From assembly GCF_029338395.1 (NCBI RefSeq), contig NZ_CP119811.1:1-64000 (forward strand): 64,000 nt of DNA, in the 5' to 3' direction. The position numbers were made by a program, and so were the translations under genes. This document shows positions 16,481 through 23,848 of the stretch, one piece after another (position 1 is the first letter of the stretch; the number at the start of each line of letters is the position of its first letter). Source of the stretch: Halorussus caseinilyticus. GTDB lineage: Archaea; Halobacteriota; Halobacteria; Halobacteriales; Haladaptataceae. The notes beneath the pieces were generated by a model. That model was not told the origin of the DNA, made no database searches, and saw nothing but the letters and a program-made list of their open reading frames with translations.

Positions 16481-16660
16481 ATGGGGTGTCGCAAGTGTGG
16501 TTGTCGCACGCCGAACCGTCTCTGTCGAGACTGTGAACTCATGGAGCGCGCGGAAGAGGCCGCGCGCCGAGAGTCCGACCGAGAGCTATTCCCCGCCGAC
16601 TGTCCCGAGTGTGGCGGCCCAACCAGTGGCGAAGGCGTCGTCTGCGCGGGGTGTCGCTAG
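16481..16660 (+). CDS. Small double zinc-ribbon protein (59 aa)
   Basis: The protein opens with GCRKCGCRTP and RLCRDCE, then has a charged helix, then CPECGGPTSGEGVVCAGCR at the end. That gives four CxxC-type pairs, enough for two zinc sites. Its stop TAG directly abuts the ATG of the next gene (16661). A paralogue (16 or so substitutions, all Cys kept in the ribbon ends) is at 23669. Such tiny zinc proteins are frequent in haloarchaeal plasmids and viruses; the role is unknown. Confidence 0.75.
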   Translation: MGCRKCGCRTPNRLCRDCELMERAEEAARRESDRELFPADCPECGGPTSGEGVVCAGCR

Positions 16661-17065
16661 ATGGCGTCGAACACGCACGAGACCGACGCCGAGACCGAGA
16701 CCGACAGTGAGGTGGTGCGCGTCGAGGCGGCCGTCGAACAAGTCTTGAACGGCTTGCAGGTCGGACTTCCCGGCGCAACCACAACCTGCGCCTACTGCGG
16801 ACGACAGCTGCACGACGGCGACTGTATAACCGTCTACGCCTACCGGAAAGCCGGACACCACCACTGGAACTGCCCCAGAGTGTACTGTCGCAGCTGTCGG
16901 AACAGCGACGACGGCGTACCGACGCCCACCCTCGGCACCACCGAGATTCTCGCCACCGCCTTCCTCGGCATCATGCAGGTCGCCGCCGCACAAACCACAC
17001 GGTTAGCGTTAACGGACGTAGAGGTGCAGAGCTACAGTCACCCAAGCGACGGAAGCGAAGGATAA
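16661..17065 (+). CDS. Zinc-binding protein of module Y (134 aa)
   Basis: The acidic N-terminus is followed by CAYCGRQLHDGDC, YRKAGHHHWNCPRVYCRSC (a Cys/His cluster that could hold one or two zinc ions), then the hydrophobic TLGTTEILATAFLGIMQVAAAQTTRLAL and a tail SYSHPSDGSEG. No known family is recognised. The start codon directly follows the upstream stop, so the pair is co-translated. The last ~30 bases (encoding SHPSDGSEG) recur at 24226 and, as a scar, at 25634. The paralogue is at 23849. Confidence 0.75.
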   Translation: MASNTHETDAETETDSEVVRVEAAVEQVLNGLQVGLPGATTTCAYCGRQLHDGDCITVYAYRKAGHHHWNCPRVYCRSCRNSDDGVPTPTLGTTEILATAFLGIMQVAAAQTTRLALTDVEVQSYSHPSDGSEG

Positions 17066-17185
17066 CTACTTCCGGAGGTAATTTTTACCTACTATTATTA
17101 TTTTATTCATTTAATCAAAGCTCGGTGGATAGTTGGCAAGTGAAGATAATCCTTATACGGCATTAGGAGCGATGTAAGCTTACAG

Positions 17186-18079
17186 ATGGGCAAGATGCTT
17201 CCAATTCGCTGGTACGGCGGTAAATACTCACACTTAGATTTCATTCTACCACAGCTCCCTCAAACACACCAGTACATCGAACCATTTGGTGGAAGTGCCG
17301 CGGTTCTGTTGAATCGTGACCCCAGTCCTGTGGAAACATATAACGACATTGATGGAGATGTTGTCAATTTCTTTAAAGTTCTGCGAGAGAATCGGGACGA
17401 ACTGCTGGAGAAAATCTCACTTACACCATTTTCCAGAGAAGAACTCGCTGAAGCGGTCGAAAAAAAGCAAAACGATGATTTGAGCGAGCTTGAACGGGCT
17501 CGCCTGTTTTTTGTCCGAGCGGGACAAACACGAAGTGGTCTTGCACAAGAAGCGACCCCCGGACGATGGGCATACTGTAAGTCCACATCACGACGAAACA
17601 TGTCGGGGGCGGTTAGCCGATACCATGGCCGTCTTGAACAATTGTACGACGTAGCAGACCGTTTACGACGTGTTCAAATAGAGAACAAGGACGCAGTTGA
17701 AGTAATTGAACGGCATGAGGATGAAGACGCTTTGTTCTACTGTGACCCTCCTTACCCTCATGAAGTACGTGGCGATACAAACAGCTATGGTCACGAGATG
17801 ACAGACGAAGACCATCGTGAACTCGCTGAGACTCTTCGGAATTGTGAAGGTAAAGTCGCGGTCTCAGGGTACTGTTGTGACCTCTACGAAGAAATTTTTG
17901 AGGATTACGGGTGGAACCGAGTAGACGCGGAGTCGAAAACGATGCACACGACCAAGGATGAGCGACAGGAATCGCTCTGGTTGAATTACGAACCGCCAAA
18001 TCGAAATGTTGAACCCGGCGTGGATGTCGATGAAATTGATAATCAGCAACAAACTCTTGTGGATGCTACTGACGAGTAA
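17186..18079 (+). CDS. DNA adenine methyltransferase, Dam/D12 class
   Basis: A 297-aa N6-adenine methyltransferase that uses S-adenosylmethionine. Motif I is IEPFGGSAAVLLNRD (~31-45), an N-terminal RWYGGK motif (~8-13) is typical of the D12 class, and the catalytic motif IV is FYCDPPYP (~185-192). Its length is normal for the family. It carries lower G+C than its neighbours, suggesting separate acquisition. It precedes a SacI-like endonuclease by 83 bases, forming a type II restriction-modification pair; the methylase would protect the host site. Start ATG 17186 or 17195. Recognition sequence cannot be read from the protein. Confidence 0.92.
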   Translation: MGKMLPIRWYGGKYSHLDFILPQLPQTHQYIEPFGGSAAVLLNRDPSPVETYNDIDGDVVNFFKVLRENRDELLEKISLTPFSREELAEAVEKKQNDDLSELERARLFFVRAGQTRSGLAQEATPGRWAYCKSTSRRNMSGAVSRYHGRLEQLYDVADRLRRVQIENKDAVEVIERHEDEDALFYCDPPYPHEVRGDTNSYGHEMTDEDHRELAETLRNCEGKVAVSGYCCDLYEEIFEDYGWNRVDAESKTMHTTKDERQESLWLNYEPPNRNVEPGVDVDEIDNQQQTLVDATDE

Positions 18080-18162
18080 CTCATAACCCCACTAGGATTT
18101 TTCCTATACATTCGGTTTTTCGCTTATATAGCTTTTTACCTGACTCTTAGACTCTTTTCTCG

Positions 18163-19263
18163 GTGTCTACATTGGCGGAAAGCGTTGACAATAGCGAAGC
18201 CAAGGAACTTCTAAACCAGGAATGGAATCGCGTTTTGAACAACGACCAAAACACATACGTTGAAGATGGTTTCGTACGGCAGAAAATCGGCGAGGTTCTA
18301 AACGCTTCCCAACTCACATATAAGTATATTCTCACGACGAATATACTTGCAAAGGCTGTTAATCCTCGAATTCATTACCGAGCAATGCAGGCACAGTGGG
18401 ACCATCCCGGTGCATACAACGCTCGTTCACTCGGACATGACGTACTCGTAGAATGGGAGAAAGACCATGGTGAGCGCCTTGGTGGTTCAAATGAACCGTT
18501 TCTGAATAAACCTGCTCGGTACCCCAATTTCTCGATGGAGAATCCCCATCGGTCCGAGAAGGCACATAGTCGTCTCTACGAGCTTCTGGAACAACTCCAA
18601 GAGAAGACTGAATCCGGCGAAATTGAACCGGTAGATATTCTTCGCCAGACCTTATCCGAAATAGAGGAACTAGAATCTCAAACCGTTGATTTTGTTTCAC
18701 CATCGGATGTCCCGTACCAGTCTCTCCGAAATCAGGTAGAGAAATATATTCGTAAATCTGGAGGTGGAGAGCGTCTTGCGTCAATCACAGCAGGCGTGAT
18801 GAAAGCGTACTATTCTCATACAGATGGGGAAGATTGGACTATTGAGGCAGAACATCCAAATGTTCCAGACGAATTCAGTAATGCGGCCGGTGACGTAGAA
18901 ATAAAGCGTGGGGGTGACGTTGTACGGGCGATAGAGGTTAAAGACAAACATAGCGAGCGAAGTGATATTCAACATGCAATTACGAAAGCCCGTGAAAATG
19001 AACTCGGAGAGTACCTCTACGTCGTCGGTAGCGGTTGGCGGAATAAAACCGAAAAAGAGAGAGCCCAAGAAGAGATTGAAAACGCTCCTATCGAATTAAT
19101 TCTCATCTATCCGGATGAGTTACTCAACCTTCTGAAATTCATTACGGATGCTGGACGAAAGCAATTCGTGGAAGCTGTCGGTGAGTATCTAAACAAGATG
19201 CGCGCGAGCGAGGAAAACAAACAAAACTGGAAGGAGTTAGTGACTGAGTTAGGAGATAGCTAG
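18163..19263 (+). CDS. Type II restriction endonuclease, SacI-like
   Basis: A 366-aa protein starting at GTG. The segment NPRIHYRAMQAQ...GAYNARSLGHDVLVEWE and GGSNEPFLNKPARYP is characteristic of the SacI endonuclease family. A nuclease core D-V-E-I ... IEVKDKHSE (about 245-265) fits PD-(D/E)xK. It cleaves DNA at sites left unmethylated by the methylase encoded just upstream. The gene is AT-richer than the surrounding DNA and ends in a T-rich stretch. The known SacI partner is usually a cytosine methylase, so pairing with an adenine methylase is slightly unusual. Confidence 0.8.
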   Translation: MSTLAESVDNSEAKELLNQEWNRVLNNDQNTYVEDGFVRQKIGEVLNASQLTYKYILTTNILAKAVNPRIHYRAMQAQWDHPGAYNARSLGHDVLVEWEKDHGERLGGSNEPFLNKPARYPNFSMENPHRSEKAHSRLYELLEQLQEKTESGEIEPVDILRQTLSEIEELESQTVDFVSPSDVPYQSLRNQVEKYIRKSGGGERLASITAGVMKAYYSHTDGEDWTIEAEHPNVPDEFSNAAGDVEIKRGGDVVRAIEVKDKHSERSDIQHAITKARENELGEYLYVVGSGWRNKTEKERAQEEIENAPIELILIYPDELLNLLKFITDAGRKQFVEAVGEYLNKMRASEENKQNWKELVTELGDS

Positions 19264-19329
19264 CATTTTTGCTATACATAGCAATTTTGCGTTATAAAGT
19301 AAAAATAGCAAAGATGGGTACATCATCCC

Positions 19330-19569
19330 GTGTCGTTAATCGGCGAGACGAAAATGGAAATCCTACGTCGGCTTGCAGAAGCACCTAGCTACGGTTATCA
19401 ACTCCACAAAGATGTTGGTGTATCAACACCAACCATCTACCGTCATCTTAATGACTTAGAAGACGCAGGAATGGTCAAATCAACGCCAATAGAAGATGAT
19501 AGCCGAGACAAGACGGAGTATCACATCACTGACGAAGGCCAACAGCTATTAGAACTATTAGGAGACTAA
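19330..19569 (+). CDS. Small winged-helix regulator
   Basis: A 79-aa single winged-helix domain: LIGETKMEILRRLAEAPSYGYQLHKDVGVSTPTIYRHLNDLEDAGMV, then a wing and ITDEGQQLLELL. It resembles the PadR/ArsR type. The start is GTG 19330, with ATG 19351 as an alternative. It lies 66 bases after the endonuclease gene on the same strand and shares its lower G+C, so it may be the control protein of the restriction-modification system (inference). Confidence 0.8.
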   Translation: MSLIGETKMEILRRLAEAPSYGYQLHKDVGVSTPTIYRHLNDLEDAGMVKSTPIEDDSRDKTEYHITDEGQQLLELLGD

Positions 19570-19615
19570 CTCTTTTCTGATTTATCGGCGTTCTACTAAG
19601 CGAAAACACGTCGCT

Positions 19616-19897
19616 CTACTTCTCGCCCTCTAGTTCGGTCGCGTCGAGTTCGCCAGCCAGATACGCACGACCTTTCTCGGAGATGGCGTAGTAGCCTTCT
19701 TTGTCACGTACCTTCTCTACAAGTCCGTTCTGCTGTAGCTTCTTCAACCGTCGCAGAATTGTCGAGTAGGACACATCAATTCCTTCTCGCTCAAGGTTAA
19801 TTTCTAATCCCGTCGGCGGAAGGGCTACATCGTGTTCGTGGAGATATTCCAAGATAGAATCGTCGTTTCCGGTCATCCACGAAACACGCGGGCGCAT
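19616..19897 (-). CDS. PhiH1-repressor-like winged-helix regulator
   Basis: A 93-aa protein starting MRPRVSWMTGNDDSILEYL, with the recognition helix VSYSTILRRLKKLQQNGLVEKV and the family tail ISEKGRAYLAGELDATELE. I chose ATG 19897 over the upstream 19993 start by alignment with its paralogues; the upstream extension is not conserved. It diverges from module X1. It resembles the protein at 27291, which lies at the equivalent place upstream of X2, so it is probably the regulator or immunity repressor of the X element. Confidence 0.85.
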   Translation of the reverse strand: MRPRVSWMTGNDDSILEYLHEHDVALPPTGLEINLEREGIDVSYSTILRRLKKLQQNGLVEKVRDKEGYYAISEKGRAYLAGELDATELEGEK

Positions 19898-20072
19898 CTT
19901 ATACTCGGCATTACCAAACAGAGTTTTAGTTACTCTGATACTCAGCATTTTGAGGGCATATGCAGCTATTTTGAAAGCATATACTGCCAACATTTATTAC
20001 CTTGCTACGGTATATCCGTGGTTAGGAAGCAACTCGCGGACCTACAGCTACTGAATCCGGTCGCGGAAGGAA

Positions 20073-20103
20073 GCGGACCGATGGTAGGGACATCGGGTCC
20101 GCG
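20073..20103 (+). promoter_or_regulatory. Hairpin upstream of module X1
   Basis: GCGGACCGATG pairs with CATCGGGTCCGC with one bulge, around a GTAGGGA loop. The X2 copy at 27746 keeps the stem. It lies 27 bases before the micro-ORF start and so would be in its leader RNA. Confidence 0.6.
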
Positions 20104-20130
20104 AAACGCTTCCACCATCACAGCAGAAGC

Positions 20131-20229
20131 ATGTACGCAATCAGAGCGCGGGGACTTGAATCTCCCGCACGGTTAGCGGCGCGTATCGCATTCAGAACCA
20201 ACCCGTTCGCTGGAGGTGCCGAAGCGTGA
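20131..20229 (+). CDS. Micro-ORF MYAIRARGLESP (32 aa)
   Basis: ATG 20131 to TGA 20229. It is highly similar to the X2 copy at 27808 (MYAIRTRGLESPARIAARIAF). Its stop overlaps the GTG start of the regulator gene by four bases (GTGA), so the regulator is probably translated by coupling. The basic, small product may be a leader peptide. The ATGTACGC start is shared with the micro-ORFs of module Y. Confidence 0.55.
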   Translation: MYAIRARGLESPARLAARIAFRTNPFAGGAEA

Positions 20230-20651
20230 CGGCCGAGGCTCTGCCGTCGCTGGTGGACCTGCACGGGTTCCAACGGGACGTACTGTTCGCCGTTCGCGCG
20301 CTGGAACGCGGCGGCGACCCGCCGAGGGGCCTTCGGGTGAAACGCCGGTTGGAAGCGACGTATTACGAGGAGGTGCATCACGGCCGTCTGTACCAGAACC
20401 TCGACACGCTCGCCGACCAAAACCTCATCTCGAAGGGCGCGAAGGATGGCCGCGCGAACGAGTACGCGACGACCGACGCGGCGCGCACTATCCTCGACGC
20501 GCACGTCCGGGCGCGCGCCGAGCAAGCGGGCGTCGAACTCGCCAACAACGAACCCGACGCCTTCCCGAGCGACGAGACCGAGACCGAGACGCGAAGCCGC
20601 GGTGAACAGACGGAACTGGGCGACACCCCGGCAACGGAGGGCGAAGCGTAG
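20226..20651 (+). CDS. PadR-like winged-helix regulator of module X1
   Basis: A 141-aa protein from GTG 20226. Residues ~8-90 form a winged helix (VDLHGFQRDVLFAVRALERGG, VKRRLEATYYEEVHHGRLYQNLDTLADQNLISKG) as in archaeal PadR-type regulators. An acidic Glu/Thr-rich tail follows. The N-terminus overlaps the micro-ORF stop, and the stop shares one base with the GTG of the next gene. It is about 90% identical to the X2 copy at 27903. Relics of its 3' half lie at 15650 and 22812. It is a likely regulator of module X. Confidence 0.8.
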   Translation: MTAEALPSLVDLHGFQRDVLFAVRALERGGDPPRGLRVKRRLEATYYEEVHHGRLYQNLDTLADQNLISKGAKDGRANEYATTDAARTILDAHVRARAEQAGVELANNEPDAFPSDETETETRSRGEQTELGDTPATEGEA

Positions 20652-21154
20652 TGACCGCCCGCGACGAGTTCGGGCCGGACCTCGACACCGCAATCCCGGA
20701 AACGTTCGACGTGTGCCCGGACTGTGGCACGCCGACGGTGAAATTGGGGAGTCACGACTGTCCGGCCGACGAGTCCTTGCAGGACCCGACGCGGGAGGAA
20801 CGCGACCGGCGTATCGAGAACGACCCCTACTCGGACGACGAGACCGTGCTGGTGCGTGACCGGCCGCGGCCGTGGGCCTACGCCTATCACGAACGCGGTG
20901 ACGACCGCCAAACGTTGTGTCCCGCCCACCAGAACTCCGAGTTCTACGAATGCCCGCGCTCGAAGGCGAAAGAACGCGGGTTCTCGCCGTGCCAGTTCTG
21001 CCGCCGCATCCGCGACGCCAACAGCGACGACGCCGACCGCGACCGGGACGGAAAGAGTTCCGACCGGGACGACGACGCCGAGAGTTCTGACCGAGAGCGC
21101 AACGACCGGGACGACGATGCCGACCGTGAGCGCGGGGTGGTTGCGTGTGAGTAG
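20651..21154 (+). CDS. Zinc-ribbon protein of module X1 (167 aa)
   Basis: The GTG start overlaps the upstream stop by one base. It contains CPDCGTPTVKLGSHDC (zinc site 1) and a second set around LCPAHQNSEFYEC...PCQFCRRIRD (zinc site 2), then a long Asp/Arg/Glu/Ser-rich disordered tail that varies in length from the X2 copy. No known family is recognised. It ends 8 bases inside the next small gene. Confidence 0.7.
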   Translation: MTARDEFGPDLDTAIPETFDVCPDCGTPTVKLGSHDCPADESLQDPTREERDRRIENDPYSDDETVLVRDRPRPWAYAYHERGDDRQTLCPAHQNSEFYECPRSKAKERGFSPCQFCRRIRDANSDDADRDRDGKSSDRDDDAESSDRERNDRDDDADRERGVVACE

Positions 21155-21269
21155 CGCGCGCCCGGCGCTTGCGGACGGCCGGTGTCCGGAATGCGGCCGC
21201 TCTATCACCGCGCTCTCGGCGACCGGCCCGGACGCCCATACCGCCGACCCCTGCGGTTGCACCGTCTAA
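21147..21269 (+). CDS. Tiny zinc-ribbon protein (40 aa)
   Basis: It starts at GTG 21147 inside the end of the preceding gene and ends at TAA 21269. It contains CPECGRSITALSATGPDAHTADPCGC, four Cys that can bind one zinc ion. The X2 copy (28812-28940) keeps all four Cys despite several changes around them, which supports it as a real gene. Confidence 0.65.
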   Translation: MSSARPALADGRCPECGRSITALSATGPDAHTADPCGCTV

Positions 21270-21293
21270 CAACCAACCAGACTCTCGAAACCA

Positions 21294-21653
21294 ATGAGCG
21301 ACAACATCGAAGACACGACTGACAGTACCGCCAACAAAGCACTCGACGCGACCATCGCGCCCGCCGCGACGAAAGCGGACAAGCAAGACATCGTGTACTA
21401 CCTCGAACGCTTGTTCGTCGGGGCGTACCCACCCGGCACCACGCTCCAGTACTACGACTACGAACTCACCCACACCACGGAGGGCGTGTGGAGCGTTCAA
21501 CACCGCGACGACGCCAACCCTATCGACGTGCTGAATCCCGACGCCTTCCGGAGCGCCACCGAACTACAGGCGTACCTCGACGCGCTCGCCGACTACGCGC
21601 CCGACGACCGCGACGACTGGTACGCCCACCGTGCGGGAGGTGACGGACAGTGA
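21294..21653 (+). CDS. Conserved 119-aa acidic protein of module X
   Basis: An acidic N-terminus (~30 aa, variable between copies) is followed by a well-conserved part: ADKQDIVYYLERLFVGAYPPGTTLQYYDYELTH, then ELQAYLDALADYAPDDRDDW. No known domain is recognised. Its stop overlaps the GTG of the next gene (GTGA), so translation is coupled. Confidence 0.7.
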   Translation: MSDNIEDTTDSTANKALDATIAPAATKADKQDIVYYLERLFVGAYPPGTTLQYYDYELTHTTEGVWSVQHRDDANPIDVLNPDAFRSATELQAYLDALADYAPDDRDDWYAHRAGGDGQ

Positions 21654-22381
21654 GCGCCGACGAGTTCGACCAGCCAATCGACGCGCTCGACCAGCAAGCA
21701 CTCGCCCGCGAAGTCCGCCAACTCCGCGAGGAAGTCGAACAACTCCGCGCGAAGGTTGACGGGCAAGAAACAGAACTCGAACAACTTCGCGGCGACCTGC
21801 AACGCGAACGCCGTGAACGGAAGGACGCCGAGGAAGAACTCAGAAAAGAACGCACCCAACAGATTGCGAACGCGAAACTCTCCATCCACGACGACATCGA
21901 AGACCTCCACGACACGGTGGTCTCGGAGCAACAGACGCGAAGCCGTGCGGACGCCCGACTCAAGCATCGCGTGAACGAGGTTGCTGAAGCGGCCGACGTG
22001 GAAGTCACCGACGCCGACCTCATCGAGAAAGACCGTCTCGTCCGCCTCGTCCGGAACGGCCCGGAAGACGTGACGGACCGTATCTATCCGGTTCACGAAC
22101 GCGCCCAAGCTCTACTTGAACACGCCGAGGATTGGGGGCGGGTCGTCTCGGACGCCAACGGCTACCGCGTCGTCTACACCGCCCCCGACGCACGACCGTT
22201 CTTGAACGCGTACTTCGGCCGGACGTTCAAGTCGAGCGAAATCAAGCGCATCTTCGAGAAAATCCGGGACCTCGCCGAAACCTCGCCCCGCACCGTCCGC
22301 AGGGACAAAACGCGGAAGGGTGAACACGTTCTGACGGTCGAAATCACCGCAGAGGACGGCATCCTCGCCGCCGACGGCTAG
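21650..22381 (+). CDS. Coiled-coil protein with C-terminal winged-helix-like domain (243 aa)
   Basis: Residues ~15-75 are heptad-rich (LREEVEQLRAKVDGQETELE..., LRKERTQQIA). The C-terminal half (IYPVHERAQALLEHAEDWGRVV, FLNAYFGRTFKSSEIKRIFEKI) looks like a helical DNA-binding domain of the kind seen in plasmid partition or replication proteins, but no family is recognised. It is the most conserved gene of module X (copy at 29326). A fragment survives in reverse at 45515-45550. It is the last gene of the operon, just before a strong hairpin. Confidence 0.7.
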   Translation: MSADEFDQPIDALDQQALAREVRQLREEVEQLRAKVDGQETELEQLRGDLQRERRERKDAEEELRKERTQQIANAKLSIHDDIEDLHDTVVSEQQTRSRADARLKHRVNEVAEAADVEVTDADLIEKDRLVRLVRNGPEDVTDRIYPVHERAQALLEHAEDWGRVVSDANGYRVVYTAPDARPFLNAYFGRTFKSSEIKRIFEKIRDLAETSPRTVRRDKTRKGEHVLTVEITAEDGILAADG

Positions 22382-22400
22382 CCACGCTCCCCGACTCATA

Positions 22401-22604
22401 GGTGGTGTTAGCACAACCACCGCGGGCGGGGTGTCAGCGACACCCCGCCGTCCCTCGAAACACCGCTCTCACGACAACCACACTTGCACACACGGTCTAG
22501 CGGACTTGTACAAGCCGGTATGGGTAGTCGTGGATGTAGTTGGAAGTGTGGTCGTCGGTGGTCGTCTAGCGGACAGACGCGGACCTGATTCTGCTAACAC
22601 CACC
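22401..22604. repeat. Palindromic tail of module X1
   Basis: Inverted 12-mers GGTGGTGTTAGC (22401-22412) and GCTAACACCACC (22593-22604) enclose ~180 bases. Inside are a perfect 11-bp hairpin with a 3-base loop (22426-22450, GGCGGGGTGTC-AGC-...), a likely terminator, and the palindrome CTTGTACAAG (22505-22514). All three are conserved in X2 (30074-30277). The tail could be an origin, a resolution site or a non-coding RNA. The GTTAGC ends recall the GTTAGC ends of the IR1-IR7 family. Confidence 0.65.
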
Positions 22605-22715
22605 TGTTCGGCCGACGGCGGGGCCGAGTAGCGGTCGAGAAACGACCGAGATGTTGGCCGGATAGCGTCCCGTCGGTCGCTTCCGGCCGAGTAGCCGTCG
22701 AGGAACGACCGAAAC

Positions 22716-22811
22716 GTTACAGACGTACCCGAGTAGGGTTGAAGCTCGCTGATAGCGGCCCCGCCGACTTTCTTCACGTTGGTTACAGACGTACCCGAGT
22801 AGGGTTGAAGC
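22716..22811 (+). CRISPR. Minimal CRISPR array (2 repeats, 1 spacer)
   Basis: Two identical 30-bp repeats (22716-22745 and 22782-22811, core GACGTACCCGAGTAGGG, ending GTTGAAGC) enclose one 36-bp spacer. They differ from array 2 only by T for A in GACGAACCC. It sits after the X1 tail in the same place as array 2 after X2, and so seems to be a shrunken or founding version of that array. Confidence 0.85.
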
Positions 22812-22925
22812 TGGACGCGCACGGTCCTCGACGCGCACCTTCGAGCAAGTGAACGTCGAACTTCTCACCAACTCGGACACCTTCCCGAGCGACGAAACCA
22901 CCGGGGAGTGAATCGGAGTTGCTTC
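22812..22925 (+). pseudogene. Relic of the PadR-like gene
   Basis: Bases coding TVLDAHLRASE in one frame, then CGTCGAACTTCTCACC and TTCCCGAGCGACGA, align with the 3' part of the regulator gene at 20226. Several small indels break the frame. The relic at 15650 has the same position relative to module Y1. Confidence 0.6.
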
Positions 22926-23013
22926 TGGCGACGAGTTCGAACCTCGGGTATATCGACCGAGACCCCGACTTGGACGGCAAGAGTCCGAGCATGCGTCGTC
23001 TCAGCCAACCCGA

Positions 23014-23055
23014 CTAACCAACACATCGTTATCCGAGAACCGGTGTGTTGGTTAG
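23014..23055. repeat. Inverted repeat IR4
   Basis: Perfect 12-bp arms CTAACCAACACA (23014-23025) and TGTGTTGGTTAG (23044-23055). The loop is nearly the same as in IR1. Confidence 0.8.
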
Positions 23056-23135
23056 CGGCCGGACTCCCCGAGTGTCTTGCTTCGACGCCGACCGGGACGC
23101 CCGTCGGTTTCGGTCGGAATACGGCCGGAACCGTC

Positions 23136-23179
23136 GTTAACCAACACGTCGCTATCCGGGAGTCGGGTTGTTGGTTAGC
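23136..23179. repeat. Inverted repeat IR5
   Basis: Arms GTTAACCAACA and TGTTGGTTAGC pair with mismatches only at the outer end; the loop is identical to that of IR2. Confidence 0.75.
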
Positions 23180-23458
23180 GACTCGAACGCCCGAGCATCT
23201 TTAGACGGCGTACGGGCGGAACCGCGGCGACCGAATACGGACGAACGAGGAACAGCCAGCGTTGGGGAGCGACCGACGTGTCGTCGTTCCCGGCCGCGAA
23301 GAGGGGTGGGTGACGGTCGTAGCGTGTGCTACCCACCGGTCGCTCTGGAGGCTAGTTCTCGCCCGCGGTTGTTCGCCCGTTTAAGTACTGGTATGGTGGT
23401 CTGAAAGTGTGGTTTTCTGGCGGTAGCGGCGCTATAAGTTGCGTACTGCTTCCAGTAG

Positions 23459-23591
23459 TTTTAAGTTACATCCGTGTCTACGGATAGACAGGAAAGCCGA
23501 GGCTCACCGAGCGTTCTCTACTTCTGTGGAGAACGGTCACGGGTGCGCCAACACCCGCGAACCACGGCTTTCCGTTGGACGGTGAAAGCCA
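23459..23591 (+). ncRNA. Structured RNA leader of module Y2 (candidate)
   Basis: It has the same arrangement as 16270-16403: a TTTTAAGT box, then three hairpins. The second loop is changed (CGCCAA instead of TTCCAG) with the stem kept. The inner third stem is CCGT/ACGG (23572-23582) instead of CCTG/CAGG, and the outer GGCTT/AAGCC stem is kept. An upstream second promoter-like TTTAAGTACT (23380) is also shared with the Y1 copy (16191). Confidence 0.55.
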
Positions 23592-23666
23592 ATGTACGCT
23601 ACGAACGCAGTTTGTGAAAAGCGTAACGTTCGCCAACTAGTTGCGGCCTGTTCGGAGGGGGTGTAA
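23592..23666 (+). CDS. Micro-ORF MYATNAVCEKRN (24 aa)
   Basis: It has the same length and start context as the Y1 copy at 16404; the second half diverges (VRQLVAACSEGV). The conserved start, length and EGV end, together with a changed middle, suggest that translation itself matters more than the peptide. Confidence 0.5.
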   Translation: MYATNAVCEKRNVRQLVAACSEGV

Positions 23667-23668
23667 CG

Positions 23669-23848
23669 ATGGGGTGTCGCAAGTGTGGGTGTCGGACGCC
23701 GAAGCGTGTCTGTCGGGAGTGCGAGCGGATGGAGCGCGCCGAGGAAGCCGCGCGGAACGGTTCGCCGTGGGCGGTGTGTAAGGCTGAGTGCCCGGAGTGT
23801 GGCGGCCCGACCAGTGGCGAAGGCGTTGTCTGTGCGGGGTGTCGCTAG
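23669..23848 (+). CDS. Small double zinc-ribbon protein (59 aa), Y2 copy
   Basis: GCRKCGCRTPKRVCRECE opens the protein and CPECGGPTSGEGVVCAGCR closes it. The middle (NGSPWAVCKAE) differs from the Y1 copy. All Cys of the two sites are kept. Its stop abuts the next start codon as in Y1. Confidence 0.75.
   Translation: MGCRKCGCRTPKRVCRECERMERAEEAARNGSPWAVCKAECPECGGPTSGEGVVCAGCR

Noticed and set aside
20118-21503. 461-codon open frame on the minus strand across module X1 (and a 408-codon one at 27792-29018)
   Set aside because: It is antisense to five tightly coupled genes with conserved zinc motifs and is rich in Arg. The two copies differ in frame usage. It is a G+C-driven shadow.
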